Source: Volutella citrinella
Taxonomy: Eukaryota; Ascomycota; Sordariomycetes; Hypocreales; Nectriaceae
Direction: 5' to 3'
Length of the DNA stretch: 64,000 bases
NCBI GenBank assembly: GCA_034401135.1
Contig: JAWZSP010000005.1
Location: 2,418,001 to 2,482,000, forward strand
Of the stretch, positions 10,655 through 21,800 are shown in pieces (position 1 is the stretch's first letter; the number at the start of each line of letters is the position of its first letter). The translations under genes were made by a program, and so were the position numbers. The notes below the pieces were generated by a model. That model was not told the origin of the DNA, searched no databases, and saw only the letters and a program-made list of their open reading frames with translations.

Positions 10655-12204
10655 TCAACAGTATCCAGAATCCTCCTCCAGATAATGCTGCGCCCGTGAT
10701 AATGCATCCGCCGTAATTACCTGGGCCCGATCTAGCTGGCCTGCCCTCTGGTAGTGGGAAGCGAGTACCCACATGTCTCGGATCACCCGGAGGTTGCTCG
10801 CCGTGCCGTGGGCTGCCTCCCGCTTGGTGACGGCAAATTGAAGATTCTCCTCCGCCACGTCCCATTCTTGCTTGTCCTGCTGAACGCGCGCCAGCATCTT
10901 GCGCGCGTACGCGTGAAATCTGGCACTTGACCTGGATGCCGTGTCCTGTTCCGTTTGGGCGAGGAGGTTCCGGGCGAGCTCCTCCGCCTTGACCTTGTCT
11001 CCGACATCCATTTGAGTAAACTCCAGCCTCAATGCCTCAATCCGCAATCGCTCGGAATCGTCCTCGCTGTTTTCTGTCTGTCTCAGGTCCTCCAGCAGGG
11101 ATTCGAGCGCGTTGTTCATGACATCCTTCTTCCTGTCGAGATGGCTATTCTTGCGCAGCCTTGTCCGACCGTCCCAGATCAGCTGCTCGTAGAGCCAAAG
11201 GCGCTGGGAAGCCGATTTATCTATGCGGTCGGCCAGAATCTCGACATTCCGCAACCAGGCCTGTTGCAGTATATGGCAGACGAGGCTTCGGCCGTCCTCA
11301 GTTTGGTAGTCACACCGCCGTAGATGCTGTAATATCCTGACGAGTGGGTGCTGCAGAGGGAGTTCTCTGCGCGCTAAGACAGTGGCATGTTCTAGGAATA
11401 GTCCAAGCAGCTGCAGGTGTCCTCGATCCACCATGTCGTAGACGGTATCCAAGACATGCCATATCAGATCCGGATGGTCTTCTGTCAGGACATACTCGAG
11501 GAAATAAAACCCGCGCCGCGCTGCCAGCCCAGCGAGGTTGCCCTTTCCATGGCTCCAGAGAGCAAAGACGAGCTCAAAGGTGCGGTACATTGTGCGACTA
11601 TCCTGGACAGGAGGATGGTTTGGGTTCGCTAGATACCTAGACATGGGATCACAAGCGACGTGGGAAGCATCAAGCTTGGACTGACTCCATGAGAAGACGC
11701 TACCGAGAACCAGTTCGAGTCCAGCGCATGCGCCCTTGTTCTCCGGGCGAGCGATGTCGAGTGACAGGTCCATTTGCTCGTAGCACTTCTTGTCCTGTGG
11801 ACTGTCTTGGCTCTCTATGGGACTGACACAAGGTGTGTCGGCACTTTGCGCAGGGGTGGGAGCGGCATCAGAGCCGGGGCTCTTGCGATAGCTGCGTTTC
11901 CTCAGATTCCACTTCTTCAGCCGCTTCTTGAACATTTGCTCCCTTGGCGGTCAGGGTCAGCGAATGGTTGAAACGACGTGCCCACGGCCTGAGTCTGGCC
12001 CACTTACGTTGCCGCGAAGCCATGTCTAGCTTGCAAAATTGCCATGGTCTCATTGAGCTTGCGGTTGTCGCGGATATAGAGGTCCTTGATGGCCTCCCGC
12101 ATCGACTCCCACTCATCTTCGCTGTGCTCCTTGGTGAATATCCTCTCATCCTGTGCTGGGGGGCAGCCCGGCAGGCGAGGCGCCAGGATGGGCAGCGTGG
12201 ACAT
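10655..12204 (-). CDS. Clr5-domain protein
   Basis: Two exons (complement): 12008-12204 and 10655-11942; 1485 nt, 494 residues. The Clr5 domain (PF14420 as I recall the family) spans about residues 31-81: DEWESMREAIKDLYIRDNRK, then LNETMAILQARHGFAAT and FKKRLKKWNLRK. The intron (65 nt, donor GTAAGT, acceptor CAAG) interrupts the domain, and splicing rebuilds it exactly. The domain resembles a small helix-turn-helix and is common at the N-terminus of fungal proteins of unknown role. The remaining 410 residues are helical and suggest TPR-like repeats near the C-terminus (AEENLQFAVTKREAAH and YQRAGQLDRAQVITADALSR). A basic stretch, KKRLKKWNLRKRSYRK, could act as a nuclear signal. No enzymatic motif is seen. 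Confidence 0.85.
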
Positions 12205-13826
12205 GGCGCCGATTCAGGACGGCACAGCCGATCTGCTCCGATCTTGGGGGGGGCTCGGGCCGGGAGCAGGAGTACGGGGTGGCTGGTACTTCCGGCAAGC
12301 TCAGCGTGTATTGGAGGACGGGGTCAATGAGAGGCGCCGCCAGAAGCAAGGAGCCGTGTTGGCAGCATCGGGATGGCGGTCCGTTGGGTGTGCATAGCGA
12401 GCGTTGCTTGGATCGTTTGATGCCATCGGCATTCCCTCTGACATGATGGCGCGCAGAGGCGGGACCCCTGGAGATGGTTCATGAAGGTTATTTGGCCGAT
12501 GATGGTCGCTGATTGGCCATTCGAGTTCCGCGCATGGCATCGTGGGCCTAGGCCGAGTGAGGCCAAGGTGCCACGGCTTTAGCCATTTTGCGGGGCTGCA
12601 GGGACAGCATCTCTTGCAGCATGTCTGAATACTCGAATACTAGCTTGGACCCAATGTCAACGGTAGAATGCAAGGCCTAATCTTGACATGGCCATATTTA
12701 GAAGTTAGTGTATTGATGATTTCAAGCCATGTTAGCATTTACATTAGCCGCTCGCCTAATTTCGGTTTACAAAAGGGTGGGAAATGCGTCACGCTTGACT
12801 GACCCCCATTGCTTGCATAGTATCATCATTATTCAAAGAAGAACCTCGAGTGGTAATCTATAGTAGTAGATACCACATAAGTCCGAATCAGAGTATTCAG
12901 AACAGAGTGACATGGCATAGAAATATTACGATCTTTACTGCAGTAGTTCATCACATAATGAAGGCGCATATTTAATCCTGAGAAATGATCGCGCTACCCT
13001 GCACCTGGCAGCGACGCCGGATAAACCATAATCCGCGAATCGCGCGCTGTGGGCCCGTCGCGACCACTGTATAAAAATTTTGTTTGCGCGTTGAAGCGAA
13101 GCTTCTCTTTTTCTTTTCCCTTCTTCGTGCGGCTGGCATAACCTGAAATTTTTTTCTCCGTGTTGCTCGAATCCCTTTCAATGGATGCCTAATAGAGCGT
13201 CAGTTATGCCCCAGATCGAATATAATTGCAAATTGGCCATACTGACCGTGGCTGTGGTACTCTTCTGTGACCATGGTCGTGGTTGGCAGGCTGAACAGAT
13301 AATCACGACGTAGCAGTTTAATTTGGTGTTGAGCCCGAGTTCCGAGGCCAGAGAGTCGTGGCCGTGACCTGAGATGTCAACCCAGATGGGTTATTAGAAT
13401 CCATCGGTCCTCTCCATCACTTGCTGCCCAGTCATTTTATATGATGTGCCCTGTCATCGGGGATGCATATGGCGAAGATGATTGTCCGATGGACGGATGA
13501 GAAGATGCCATTTCTCATGCCGTCTAGCACTGAGAACGAATTGCCTGACTCTTCAGTGGTTGTACTTGCTCGGCCGACACCCCGTTACCACGCTCCATGG
13601 AGTCATTATGCGAGGTCGTTAATCGTCTTGGCACCTGTGTCTATTCTCTACCGTTTGGGATGAATACCTCGCTCATGAGCTTCCTGAACTCCCATCGCCG
13701 GCTACTGCCCCGCGTAGCATGCCTGATGCACTTTCAATATGCCACCAGATTCCACCAGAATACCGCCATCCGTCACATGACAAAGAGTACGAATCAAAGA
13801 CTGGCCCAACCTGTCGCCTGCTTAAT
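12205..13826. other. Intergenic spacer of 1.6 kb, AT-rich centre
   Basis: Lies between two minus-strand genes. The stretch from about 12640 to 12970 is visibly richer in A and T than the flanking coding DNA. A basic 69-codon frame at 12972-13181 (-) has no family resemblance and is not called. No tRNA or 5S pattern was seen. Confidence 0.5.
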
Positions 13827-14937
13827 TTATTCATCGTCGCCAACCTTCTGGAGCTTGCCCATCTCCCGCTTGGAACCAGCCTCTCCAATGAGCTTGACCC
13901 TGTCCAGCCGGACAGTCTCGCCATCGCCGTCGCCCTTTTGAACGTAGATGATGATGGTCGACGTCTTCTGGAACTTGACGAATCGTAGGTTGACGTTGGC
14001 TGTTCCGTCCTTGTTCCAGTCCTCTTCGGAGAGCTCGATGACCTGGGTGGGCTCGGTGTCGTCTGCCTCGCTGAAGTCCATATTCTGAGGTCGATTGATG
14101 TAGAGGTGAATGGTGCCAGGTCTCATGGGTGCATCCTCGTCGTCCTGGGGCGGGAGGGATGTTATCTGCAGTCATTCCCGTGTCAGTGTCTGCCATGGAA
14201 GCGCCGTGGCGTCGGTGTAACTTGCCTGGAGTGTGTGAAGCTTGACGGTTCCCTGCATGGGAACGAAGAGGAGCAGTTGGTCATCAGCACCGCTCTGGAC
14301 CCAATCCTTGGAGGTGGTCTTTCCCTCGCCGAGGGCACTCGGCTTGGAGGAACCGAAAAGAACCTTGACGGGACCAAAGTCCTCATCCGCGTTCAGAAGC
14401 TCGCATCCTCGGAGCTCTATTTGATCGGTGATATCACTGTAGCCGCGTGGGATGTCGGCCCCATTCCAAACACCGCCGCTTCCGCTGCCAGAGCCCTCTC
14501 CGAGAGCCTCGACCTCGTTGGCCAGCTTTTTGACGACGGCCTGGAGTTTCCGAGGGTCTGCGCCTTGTACCTTCTCGATCAACTTGGCGTCGCGAAAGAT
14601 GAGGAATGTAGGCAGCGCGGTGACGGTGTACGCTTCGGAGATTTCCTTCTGGCGGTCGCTGTCGACCTTGACGAAGGTGACAATATTGGGACGGGATAGT
14701 GATGCGGAGAGGGCTTCGTAGATGGGGGCGACTTGCTTGCAAGGACCACACCAGTCGGCATAAACTGGAGGACATTAAGTCAGTCATTGTCATAGTAGAT
14801 TCGCGACAAAGCGGCAGCGGTGGAAGAGGGTGGGGGCGATGTTGGGGCTTCTCACAGTCAGCGACCACGATGCGGGAGGTCTTGAGGAGGTTATCGAACT
14901 CCCCCTTGGAGCTTATTGAGATGGTACTGCTCGACAT
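13827..14937 (-). CDS. Thioredoxin-PITH domain protein (TXNL1/Txl1-like)
   Basis: Three exons (complement): 14856-14937, 14226-14764 and 13827-14165; 960 nt, 319 residues. The thioredoxin fold covers about residues 1-110, with active site WCGPCK at 32-37 formed across the first splice junction (VVADFYADWCGPCKQ). The C-terminal PITH domain runs from about residue 140 (IPRGYSDITDQIELRGCELL) past IHLYINRPQNMDFSEADDTE to the end. In animals and fission yeast this architecture (TXNL1, Txl1) binds the 26S proteasome and acts as a redox cofactor. Intron 2 (14166-14225) has a GC donor, CAG|GCAAGT, with a normal CAG acceptor. An in-frame Met at 15003 would add 22 residues; MSSSTISIS is preferred because the fold begins there. 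Confidence 0.93.
14166..14225 (-). other. GC-AG intron in the thioredoxin-PITH gene
   Basis: The exon ends CTCCAG and the intron starts GCAAGT on the coding strand; it ends GACTGCAG. Removing these 60 nt joins HTLQ to ITSLPPQDDED in frame. The rest of the donor is a perfect consensus, as is usual for GC donors. Confidence 0.85.
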
Positions 14938-16155
14938 GTTGGCGGAGGCCTTGCAACGGTCGTGATGGGGGTATGACGGCGTGGCAGAGACAAGCACAGG
15001 CACGAAGAAGGTTGAGCTGCCCCTCCAGATGGACCTGAAGCTTCCCGCTGAAGTGGCGCTGGTGACGTTTGAGGGGCAATTGCTTTACCGGGGTTAGCGT
15101 CATTGCCCAATGAGCGATGCTGCCTGGTGTTCCGAGTCCTCCTTTGGCAGCCACCAATTGTTTGCGACCAGCATTTGTCATTCAGAATAAGCATGCAAGC
15201 AGGCGCCGCCTCTTGGTATGGAACCACTCCTAGCACCGACCTTTCTATCACGGCTCTTTGCAGCTTTCGCCCCCATTCTTCTACTGCCTTCCTTCCGGCC
15301 AGTGTGTCAATGGCTAACTGATCTTGATGCCTGACCTACACGAGTACTGTAAATGCATACGAGAATCAATTAGGAAACAAGAGTACTTGTATATGCTTCT
15401 CCTCTAGTAGTATGGGTGTTCATGCACTTTGCCGTGTTTTGGAACAGCCCCCTTCTCCTGTGTGCAGAACTGCGTACTACTGAACATCGTAGCAGCTGCG
15501 GAATGTGAGCTCAGCACACAGAAGACGCGTTTCCCCAGTACGAAGTCAGCTACCTATAGTACCACTACCAAGTACTTACCTGGTATTTGCCGTTCGTGCT
15601 CATTTACTTAACATGACTGCTGGTGCTTGTCAAGCCGCCATCGAAGCCAATAGGTCCAATATGACATGAATTGACCGTCACGCGTGTGGCCATGGCGAGA
15701 TGCGCGAATGAGTTCGTCTCCATCATGTTATGCTGCGGTGGATGTTGTGCAATGCTGCATCAAAGAACTGGGGGACTGAGATTCAAGCAAGCTGGGTGAA
15801 GTGAACCAAAGGCACATGGCCCGCGCCGACCTCCGAGTCCCTGTCAGTGTACGAGAACGTACCGCTGGTGCAATTCACTGGCCAAATACCCCGTTGGCGC
15901 CCCCGAAATGGACCGACGAACGGCAGGCAGCTGGTGACAGTCGGCGAGGCAGACGGACCAAGATTCACAACATGTTCACTCCATGGGCCTGGCCGCCGCC
16001 CCTTAAAATGCCCGCGACAAACAAGCAACGCGCTGCGCCGACTCGTCTTTGTCTTTTCCTTCCAAGCTCTGCTGCCATGCTGGCCATCTGAGACCCCGAG
16101 CCAACCTACTTTGCAAGTTACATCTCTCGACATCGCTACCTACAAAAGCGTCACC
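14938..16155. other. Divergent spacer of 1.2 kb
   Basis: Holds the promoters of the thioredoxin-PITH gene (-) and the BTB-like gene (+). TAC/GTA-rich words recur near 15400 and 15545-15580. An open frame continues upstream of 16156 to 15847 in the BTB frame, but looks non-coding. Confidence 0.5.
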
Positions 16156-17605
16156 ATGAAGCGAGCATCGATAGATGGGAGGCGACGTGCTGTCATACCC
16201 CTCAAAGAGCCTCAGTCCAAGAAGTCTCCCGCGCAGCCGGTGAAGAAACCGGTAGTCCCAACCGTGAGCCTTCGACCTGCTTCTCCTCCCAAGGTCAATC
16301 CTTGGACCAAGGCGAACGTCAAAGCCACCAGCACCGCTGAGTTCCCTCCCCTCCCAGCACCGACACCAACACCAGCACCGGCACCAACACCAACACCAAC
16401 ACCGACGCCACCACCACCTGACCCGGCTCCAACCACTCGAACCCCTAGCCGGGACTCAAGCCCCTCCTCAACCGCATCGTCAGCCTCCAATGGCGGCACC
16501 CAAGATGCCTCTCATATTTCCGAGACTACGTGCTCTGTCTCCACACCCTCAGCCTCGGCCTCGACGCGACATATCCTCGAAGCGGCAGCTTCCCGCGCGA
16601 CAGAGAAGTAAGTACACAGTTTACATGTTTCCATCTCCGAGCCCGTACTGACCAAGTCCTAGCCTCTGGAACCGGCCGTTTGGCGCCGACATAGTGGTTC
16701 ATACCCAAATGAAGTCATATCTTGTTCACCGCAACATCGTACAACCCGAGTCTGGCTGGTTCAGTGATAATCTCCCACCACCGAACCCCGTAAGTCCTGA
16801 TATCTGCTAACCTCTGCCATATCAAGTTACAAACTGACGTTTTCCACTAGGACGGCTCTCCCGTTGAGGTTTACATGACCACCGTTGCCCACGAGGCGAT
16901 AGCCCATGGCTTACGGTACATGTACACGCAAAGTAGGTTCCCTCACTGCCACCAAAAGGACATATTGACTAACCTTTGCACAAAGAAATCGAGCTCTGTG
17001 AATACAACCCGGAACGGCCCTGGAGCGGCATTCACCTCCCTCGATGCGCTTTGGCTTATTGCGCCGCTGCCTTGCTGCGCAACAGCAAGCTGGCCACCTA
17101 TTTGCTTCGCATTGTTGAGCACACAACTGCCCAGCTAAGCTCCCTCATTGCCAGTCCGGACCCCCGGACAGGATTGACCAACACGGCCTGGTACGAGTTT
17201 CTTTGGAATTATCAGTGTGCGCTGGACATGCTTTATCGAAAGGGCCTCGACCCGGCCTTGATGCCCATGAGGCTGGCATTGGCTGGTCTTTTCGACGCAC
17301 TTCTTCTCTGGCTATTGGGCCAGCCAATATTTACCACCATGCTGCATACAGCATGGCAGCCCTTCCTGCGCATTCTTCTTTCGGACCAGGCAAGATATCG
17401 TCAACTCTCGGACATGTCGCGTACTGGCAGAGCGAGTGTTATCCCAGACGCCGCCACGCTTCAGAAACTATTCGCACAACACGCGCCGACGGAGCCCGCC
17501 TCCGACATGGGGCAAATCAAAATTGCTGGGCCTGCCTCGAACCCTCCGATCCCGCCATGGATTTCCCGTGCTGAAAAACGACGGGGGAGGGCGATGTCGC
17601 TATGA
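16156..17605 (+). CDS. BTB/POZ-like protein with Pro/Thr-rich N-terminus
   Basis: Four exons: 16156-16607, 16663-16789, 16851-16932 and 16986-17605; 1281 nt, 426 residues. The first 150 residues are low complexity with a Thr-Pro/Ala-Pro tract (about 70-95). A BTB-like core follows the first intron: RPFGADIVVHTQMKSYLVHR, then SGWFSDNLPPPNP, then VYMTTVAHEAIAHGLRYMYT. This matches the fungal BTB pattern of a strand, the buried His-Arg helix and the YxYT segment. BTB domains dimerise and often recruit cullin-3; whether this one does is unknown. The three introns (55, 61, 53 nt) each cut through the domain and splicing restores it. Start at 16156 has context CACCATGA. Upstream in-frame sequence to 15847 is not used. 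Confidence 0.8.
16363..16425 (+). repeat. Degenerate codon repeat encoding a Pro-Thr/Pro-Ala tract
   Basis: Short CC(A)ACA and CCAGCA units repeat in the first exon of the BTB-like gene and encode alternating Pro with Thr or Ala, then Pro runs. Such tracts often change length by slippage. Confidence 0.8.
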
Positions 17606-18178
17606 CAACTGGCGTTGGGGTTACTGGACGGTTTGTGAACCAGCACCATATCGATTTGGACAGAGGCGGAACGGAGTTCATGTGGTTCTAATTTGCCCGG
17701 ATCGGAGACTTTGATGAATGCTTTGAGTGTTTAGATGGCGTTTCGTATTTTCCTTTCTCTCAATGATAGAAGTGTGTGCTGCTCCAGAGCCTTTTAGCCT
17801 TTGATCGGCGCACGCACAATCAGCACACGCACATTTGCGACGCTCGAGATCCTCCATTTACCACACGTGTGAACTGTCTATCTCTGTCATCGCCTCAAGC
17901 CAACCCCCTGTTCCGAGACGAACGCAGAACTCAAGGGGAGCTAAGAGTCATAGACTTGCCAAACCACAACCACATGCCCACCAACAGTAGTATCGTCATT
18001 GGAAAAACAAAAAGCCAACTTGTATATAGATCTGCCTTAACTCCATTCTTGTACATTATTCGTCGCATCTGGCCGCTTCCATTTATCTAGCACTTGGCCA
18101 AAGTAGTCGTTACATCATCCCTAGGCCGTTTCTGAATTATCCCGGCTTGCTTCGGAGATTTGAGAAGGAGTGTCACCT
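17606..18178. other. Convergent spacer
   Basis: Holds the 3' regions of the BTB-like gene (+) and the proline-rich gene (-). No gene is recognised. Confidence 0.5.
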
Positions 18179-18804
18179 TCAACGGTAATAATCCCTCTCT
18201 CGCTCTCGATCACGGATCACTACCCTCATGTGCTCATCCTCGATCATCTTGCGAGGAGGTGACGGCGGTGGCAGGTATCTGCGAGGACGAGGCCCTTCCA
18301 CGTAGCGGAAGGTCTCGTACTGCGGCTCCTGAGGAACTGGCACCGGCACCGGCACACGTACAGGCACAGGCACTATACGTTCCTTTTCGATGATGACCTC
18401 GCGATCTCGGCCATGATGGCTGTGGCTGCGGCTGCGGGAGCGTGACTTGTGGTGCTTCCTGCGTGAAGGCTCCACATCAACAGCGATGACCTCGATGGGG
18501 TCATCAGGCGGGCACGGTGGAGGAGGTGGAGGAGGCGGAGGGGGAAGTGCCGGCTTAGGCTTCTCAACCGGAGGAGGCGGAGCAGGCTTCGGCTCGGGCT
18601 TCTTCTCTGGAGGCGGGCAGGGAAGAGGAGGCGGCGCGATGACAACCGGAGGGGGCGGCGGAGGTGGAGGGATTATACGGGTGACACGCCGCCGGACCTG
18701 TGCATAATCGGGCTCTGGGTGCTGAAGATAGAGCCGCTTCTTGTACGCTGGATGTGTGACGTCAGCGATGCCACAGACCGGAGGGGTAAGGGAAACGCAC
18801 CCAT
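18179..18804 (-). CDS. Small proline-rich, RS/HR-rich protein of unknown function
   Basis: Proposed exons (complement): 18801-18804, containing only ATG plus G, and 18179-18747; 573 nt, 190 residues. The protein opens MAYKKRLYLQHPEPDYAQVR, then has poly-Pro runs (two of 8-10 residues), an RS-like stretch (KHHKSRSRSRSHSHHGRDRE), a repeated Val-Pro/Arg motif and a charged end (DRERERDYYR). No catalytic domain is visible. Poly-Pro plus RS-like sequence suggests a scaffold or RNA-processing partner, but that is inference. The intron (53 nt) starts GTGCGT and ends CATCCAG. The unspliced frame from 18829 would add a Cys-containing N-terminus that looks intronic. The start is the weakest part of this model. 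Confidence 0.65.
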
Positions 18805-21800
18805 GACGATGTCCCGGATTTGCGACCAAAGAATTTCAACTCTTACAGTGCACGACGCTGCTGTAGGACGATCGACGGAATAAAGATGGGCTCGCAAATG
18901 CGGAATGCGGGATGCTTGTGAGACTAGACGATGGGCCGAGCCGCGAGATGGCCTGGTGATGTGCGTTGCTGGTGGCGATTCAACGAAGCGGCGTCAACAA
19001 TGAGGAAGCAGGGGATGATCTTATATGGAAATAGAGCGAGCACAGGGACAGAAAAACGCTGGCAAACAAGGTCATTCAGCACGCGCCATCAGGACGAGCC
19101 GCACGCGGATGGGAACCGAGGGGGCTGAGCATGACAGCAACACGGCAAACAATTGCTCGATAGCAGCCCAAGCCCCCGAGGCTATCCTGAGGCCTAGCCA
19201 CGACGGCATGGGGCAGATGACGTCGGGCATGCAGGTCAGGCCTCGTCACCCAGAAAACAAGATTTCCGCCGTTGGGCGCGGGGATTGGTGGTGGGGGGGA
19301 CAGCCCCGAATACTCGGAGTCAGGCTGCCAGATGTTGACTCGGGCTAGCACCAGCGTGCACCTGGGCCAGTCACGCGGCGCCGTTGGACCCCCGGACCCT
19401 GAAGAGAGGGCCGGTGGAGGGCGGAGCCGGGTTCTAAGCTTCGGGCCTTGGACGGAAAGAGGGCTGCCATGATGGAGTCGACGGCCAGCGCTATTAATCC
19501 CCTCAAGAAAAAGCTGGGGCTCCATCATCTCACTGGGCTGATGTCGGGTGTCACCGGCGTAACGTCGCTCTGCTTGGGCGAGAGGAAGCGTGGGTGTGGC
19601 CAGCAAGGAGTCAAGGAGCATTCTTCAAATGGGCGAGAGGAGGCGAGGCGGTATCCAGAAGGCCTTCCTTCAAGCCCAACTCATCTGTGTGTTAGAGTCT
19701 GAAAGACATCCAAAGTCTGCCGGGTCGCCCGTCGGCATACAGGCCCGCTCCCTCCGGCCATCCGCCGGCCTGCGTCCCGGATCTGTGGAGCCGTCACGGC
19801 CCAGCGACGAGGAGATCCGGGGAGCAATGCTGCCGGAACCGACAGAGAGCCTTCTCCGTGTCCCGGGGGGCGGAGTGGCTTTTGTGGGGGACACCGCTCC
19901 TTAATTCCTCATCGCAGGATGATCATACTGCTCTCCAACCCCTGGGGCATCCTCATCTCGCCTATTTCGTCCACCGCAGGTGGCATGCCACTCCAGTTGC
20001 CATCCCTGACTTTAGTGAGAAACGGTCAACGGTTGGGTCGTCGACTTCGTCAGAGATGGTGGCCGGAAGCCCCTGAGCCACTTCCTTGCTCGTGTTTCAG
20101 GGGAGGGGCTTTCGAGTGCCGGCTGATTACCAGGCACAGGTGTTGGCGAGCGGCCGGTGGTTTCCCAAAGTAGATAACATGAGCGCCCTACATAGGATAG
20201 GATCAGTGACAGGCAGCAGGGTTAATACTGGCGACAGTGCATGTAGCGGGCTGACTACAGGGCGGCTCTTTGTTGTCCTACCCAGCATTAAGAGAGACTT
20301 GTTGTGCGGACGACTTGATACATTGTGTGCTTTGTGAACAGATGATTGACATCATGTGGTCAGACGCCTTACTCGGGGCAACAGACAGGAGACGCGGCGC
20401 CGACAACATACCCCACGGCTGACCCTGAAGGCGTTCGCCGAGTTGCAATGCGAAACCGCCGGGCCGTGATAGTTCCTGTAGGAAAAAGCAAGCCCCGAGG
20501 GCAATCAAACCTTCAGGGCCCTGGGTCTGCCATGCGTCGACGATCACGAGTCGATGTGTGGATGGCTGTGCTCGGAATGTGCTAATTATGTAGAAGCCAT
20601 GAAACACCAGCAAGATATGTCAAGACTCGGAAATCAAATTACAGCGAGTCATAGCGACTGGCCCTTCCCATCCACTTTGCCACGAGGCTGAGGCGGCCAA
20701 GCCCGGCCAAGCTGCAAGCTGGCCGCATTCCATCCGGCCTCCTTGAGGGATCGCGCATGTTGATGGCCGTTTTTGGCGCAGAACGAGATGCAAGAGTGAA
20801 GATCCAAATTAGCACCGCCGTCGCTCCAGAAGCTGAACCGCCCAGTGGGGAAGGGTGCCCTCTGCGACGAACAGGTTGGGTGCTCTCCCGTCTTCATCCT
20901 CCACTGCTCTCAATGCTTGATCAAATGAGGTGTCTTGGCTTGGGGCTGTCACACCGCTCCAGTCCAGCGCCAAAAGATGCGGCTGGGATGCTCATTGGAT
21001 CTTGCTAGTCAAAGGGGGGTGCCTCGGGGCAGGGAGCAGTCCGAGCTGACACCACCATGCACCATGACTGACAATCCTAAGCAGGTGTCGCAGATCCCCA
21101 GCCCCAAGTGACATTGATGAGAACTCTGTCGGCTGATAAGATGAAAAAGTGCAACAAGTATTTTTGGACTTTGAAGAGAGAGCCGTCAGACGAGACGAGC
21201 CCACGACCTGGCTGGTCTCAGGCTCCCAGCGGGGACTGGTAGCTCAATGCGGATCTTCATTATTTGCCCTGTCCCACCTGGGATTGTAGCCGGCGCCAAT
21301 TGATGTGGCTTGAGTAGTTTCCCTCTCGATTCGCGACTTCTTAGTCTCATCCCCAGCATGGGTGAACGATCAAGCCACTCATTGGTGGAAGGTAGATGTT
21401 GCTGGTGTGGAAACCTGTTGACGGAATCTCAGGGAGAGGAGCTGATACAGTGATAATTACGGAAACTCGGTTGCACGAGCGCCGCCTCCGCATGCCAGAC
21501 CAACAATTCGCCCGTAAACGACGTCCCAACACCCGATTATGCTTTGTTGCTGGCACGGCACGACTCAGAGCGAGCTCGGGCCAAGGCTGCTCCGGTTGGC
21601 GTTTGGGCTGCCACGAACCAGTGAGGCGCTGGCATGGTAGAATCCAGTGCCTTGGCCATAATAAGCTGGGGCTTCTACTGTCGCAGATTGTTTTTGAACA
21701 CGCAATAAGTTGACGACTAGGGCAAGACGTGATGAAGCGAGTTTCGGTGCCGTGGCATCAGCATCTATATTTGGATGCTGAAGCATGTCAGCGGTTAAAG

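Noticed and set aside
15847..16155. In-frame upstream extension of the BTB-like gene
   Set aside because: The extension is Arg/Pro/Ser-rich and leader-like. The ATG at 16156 has a better context and begins the Lys/Arg-rich N-terminus.
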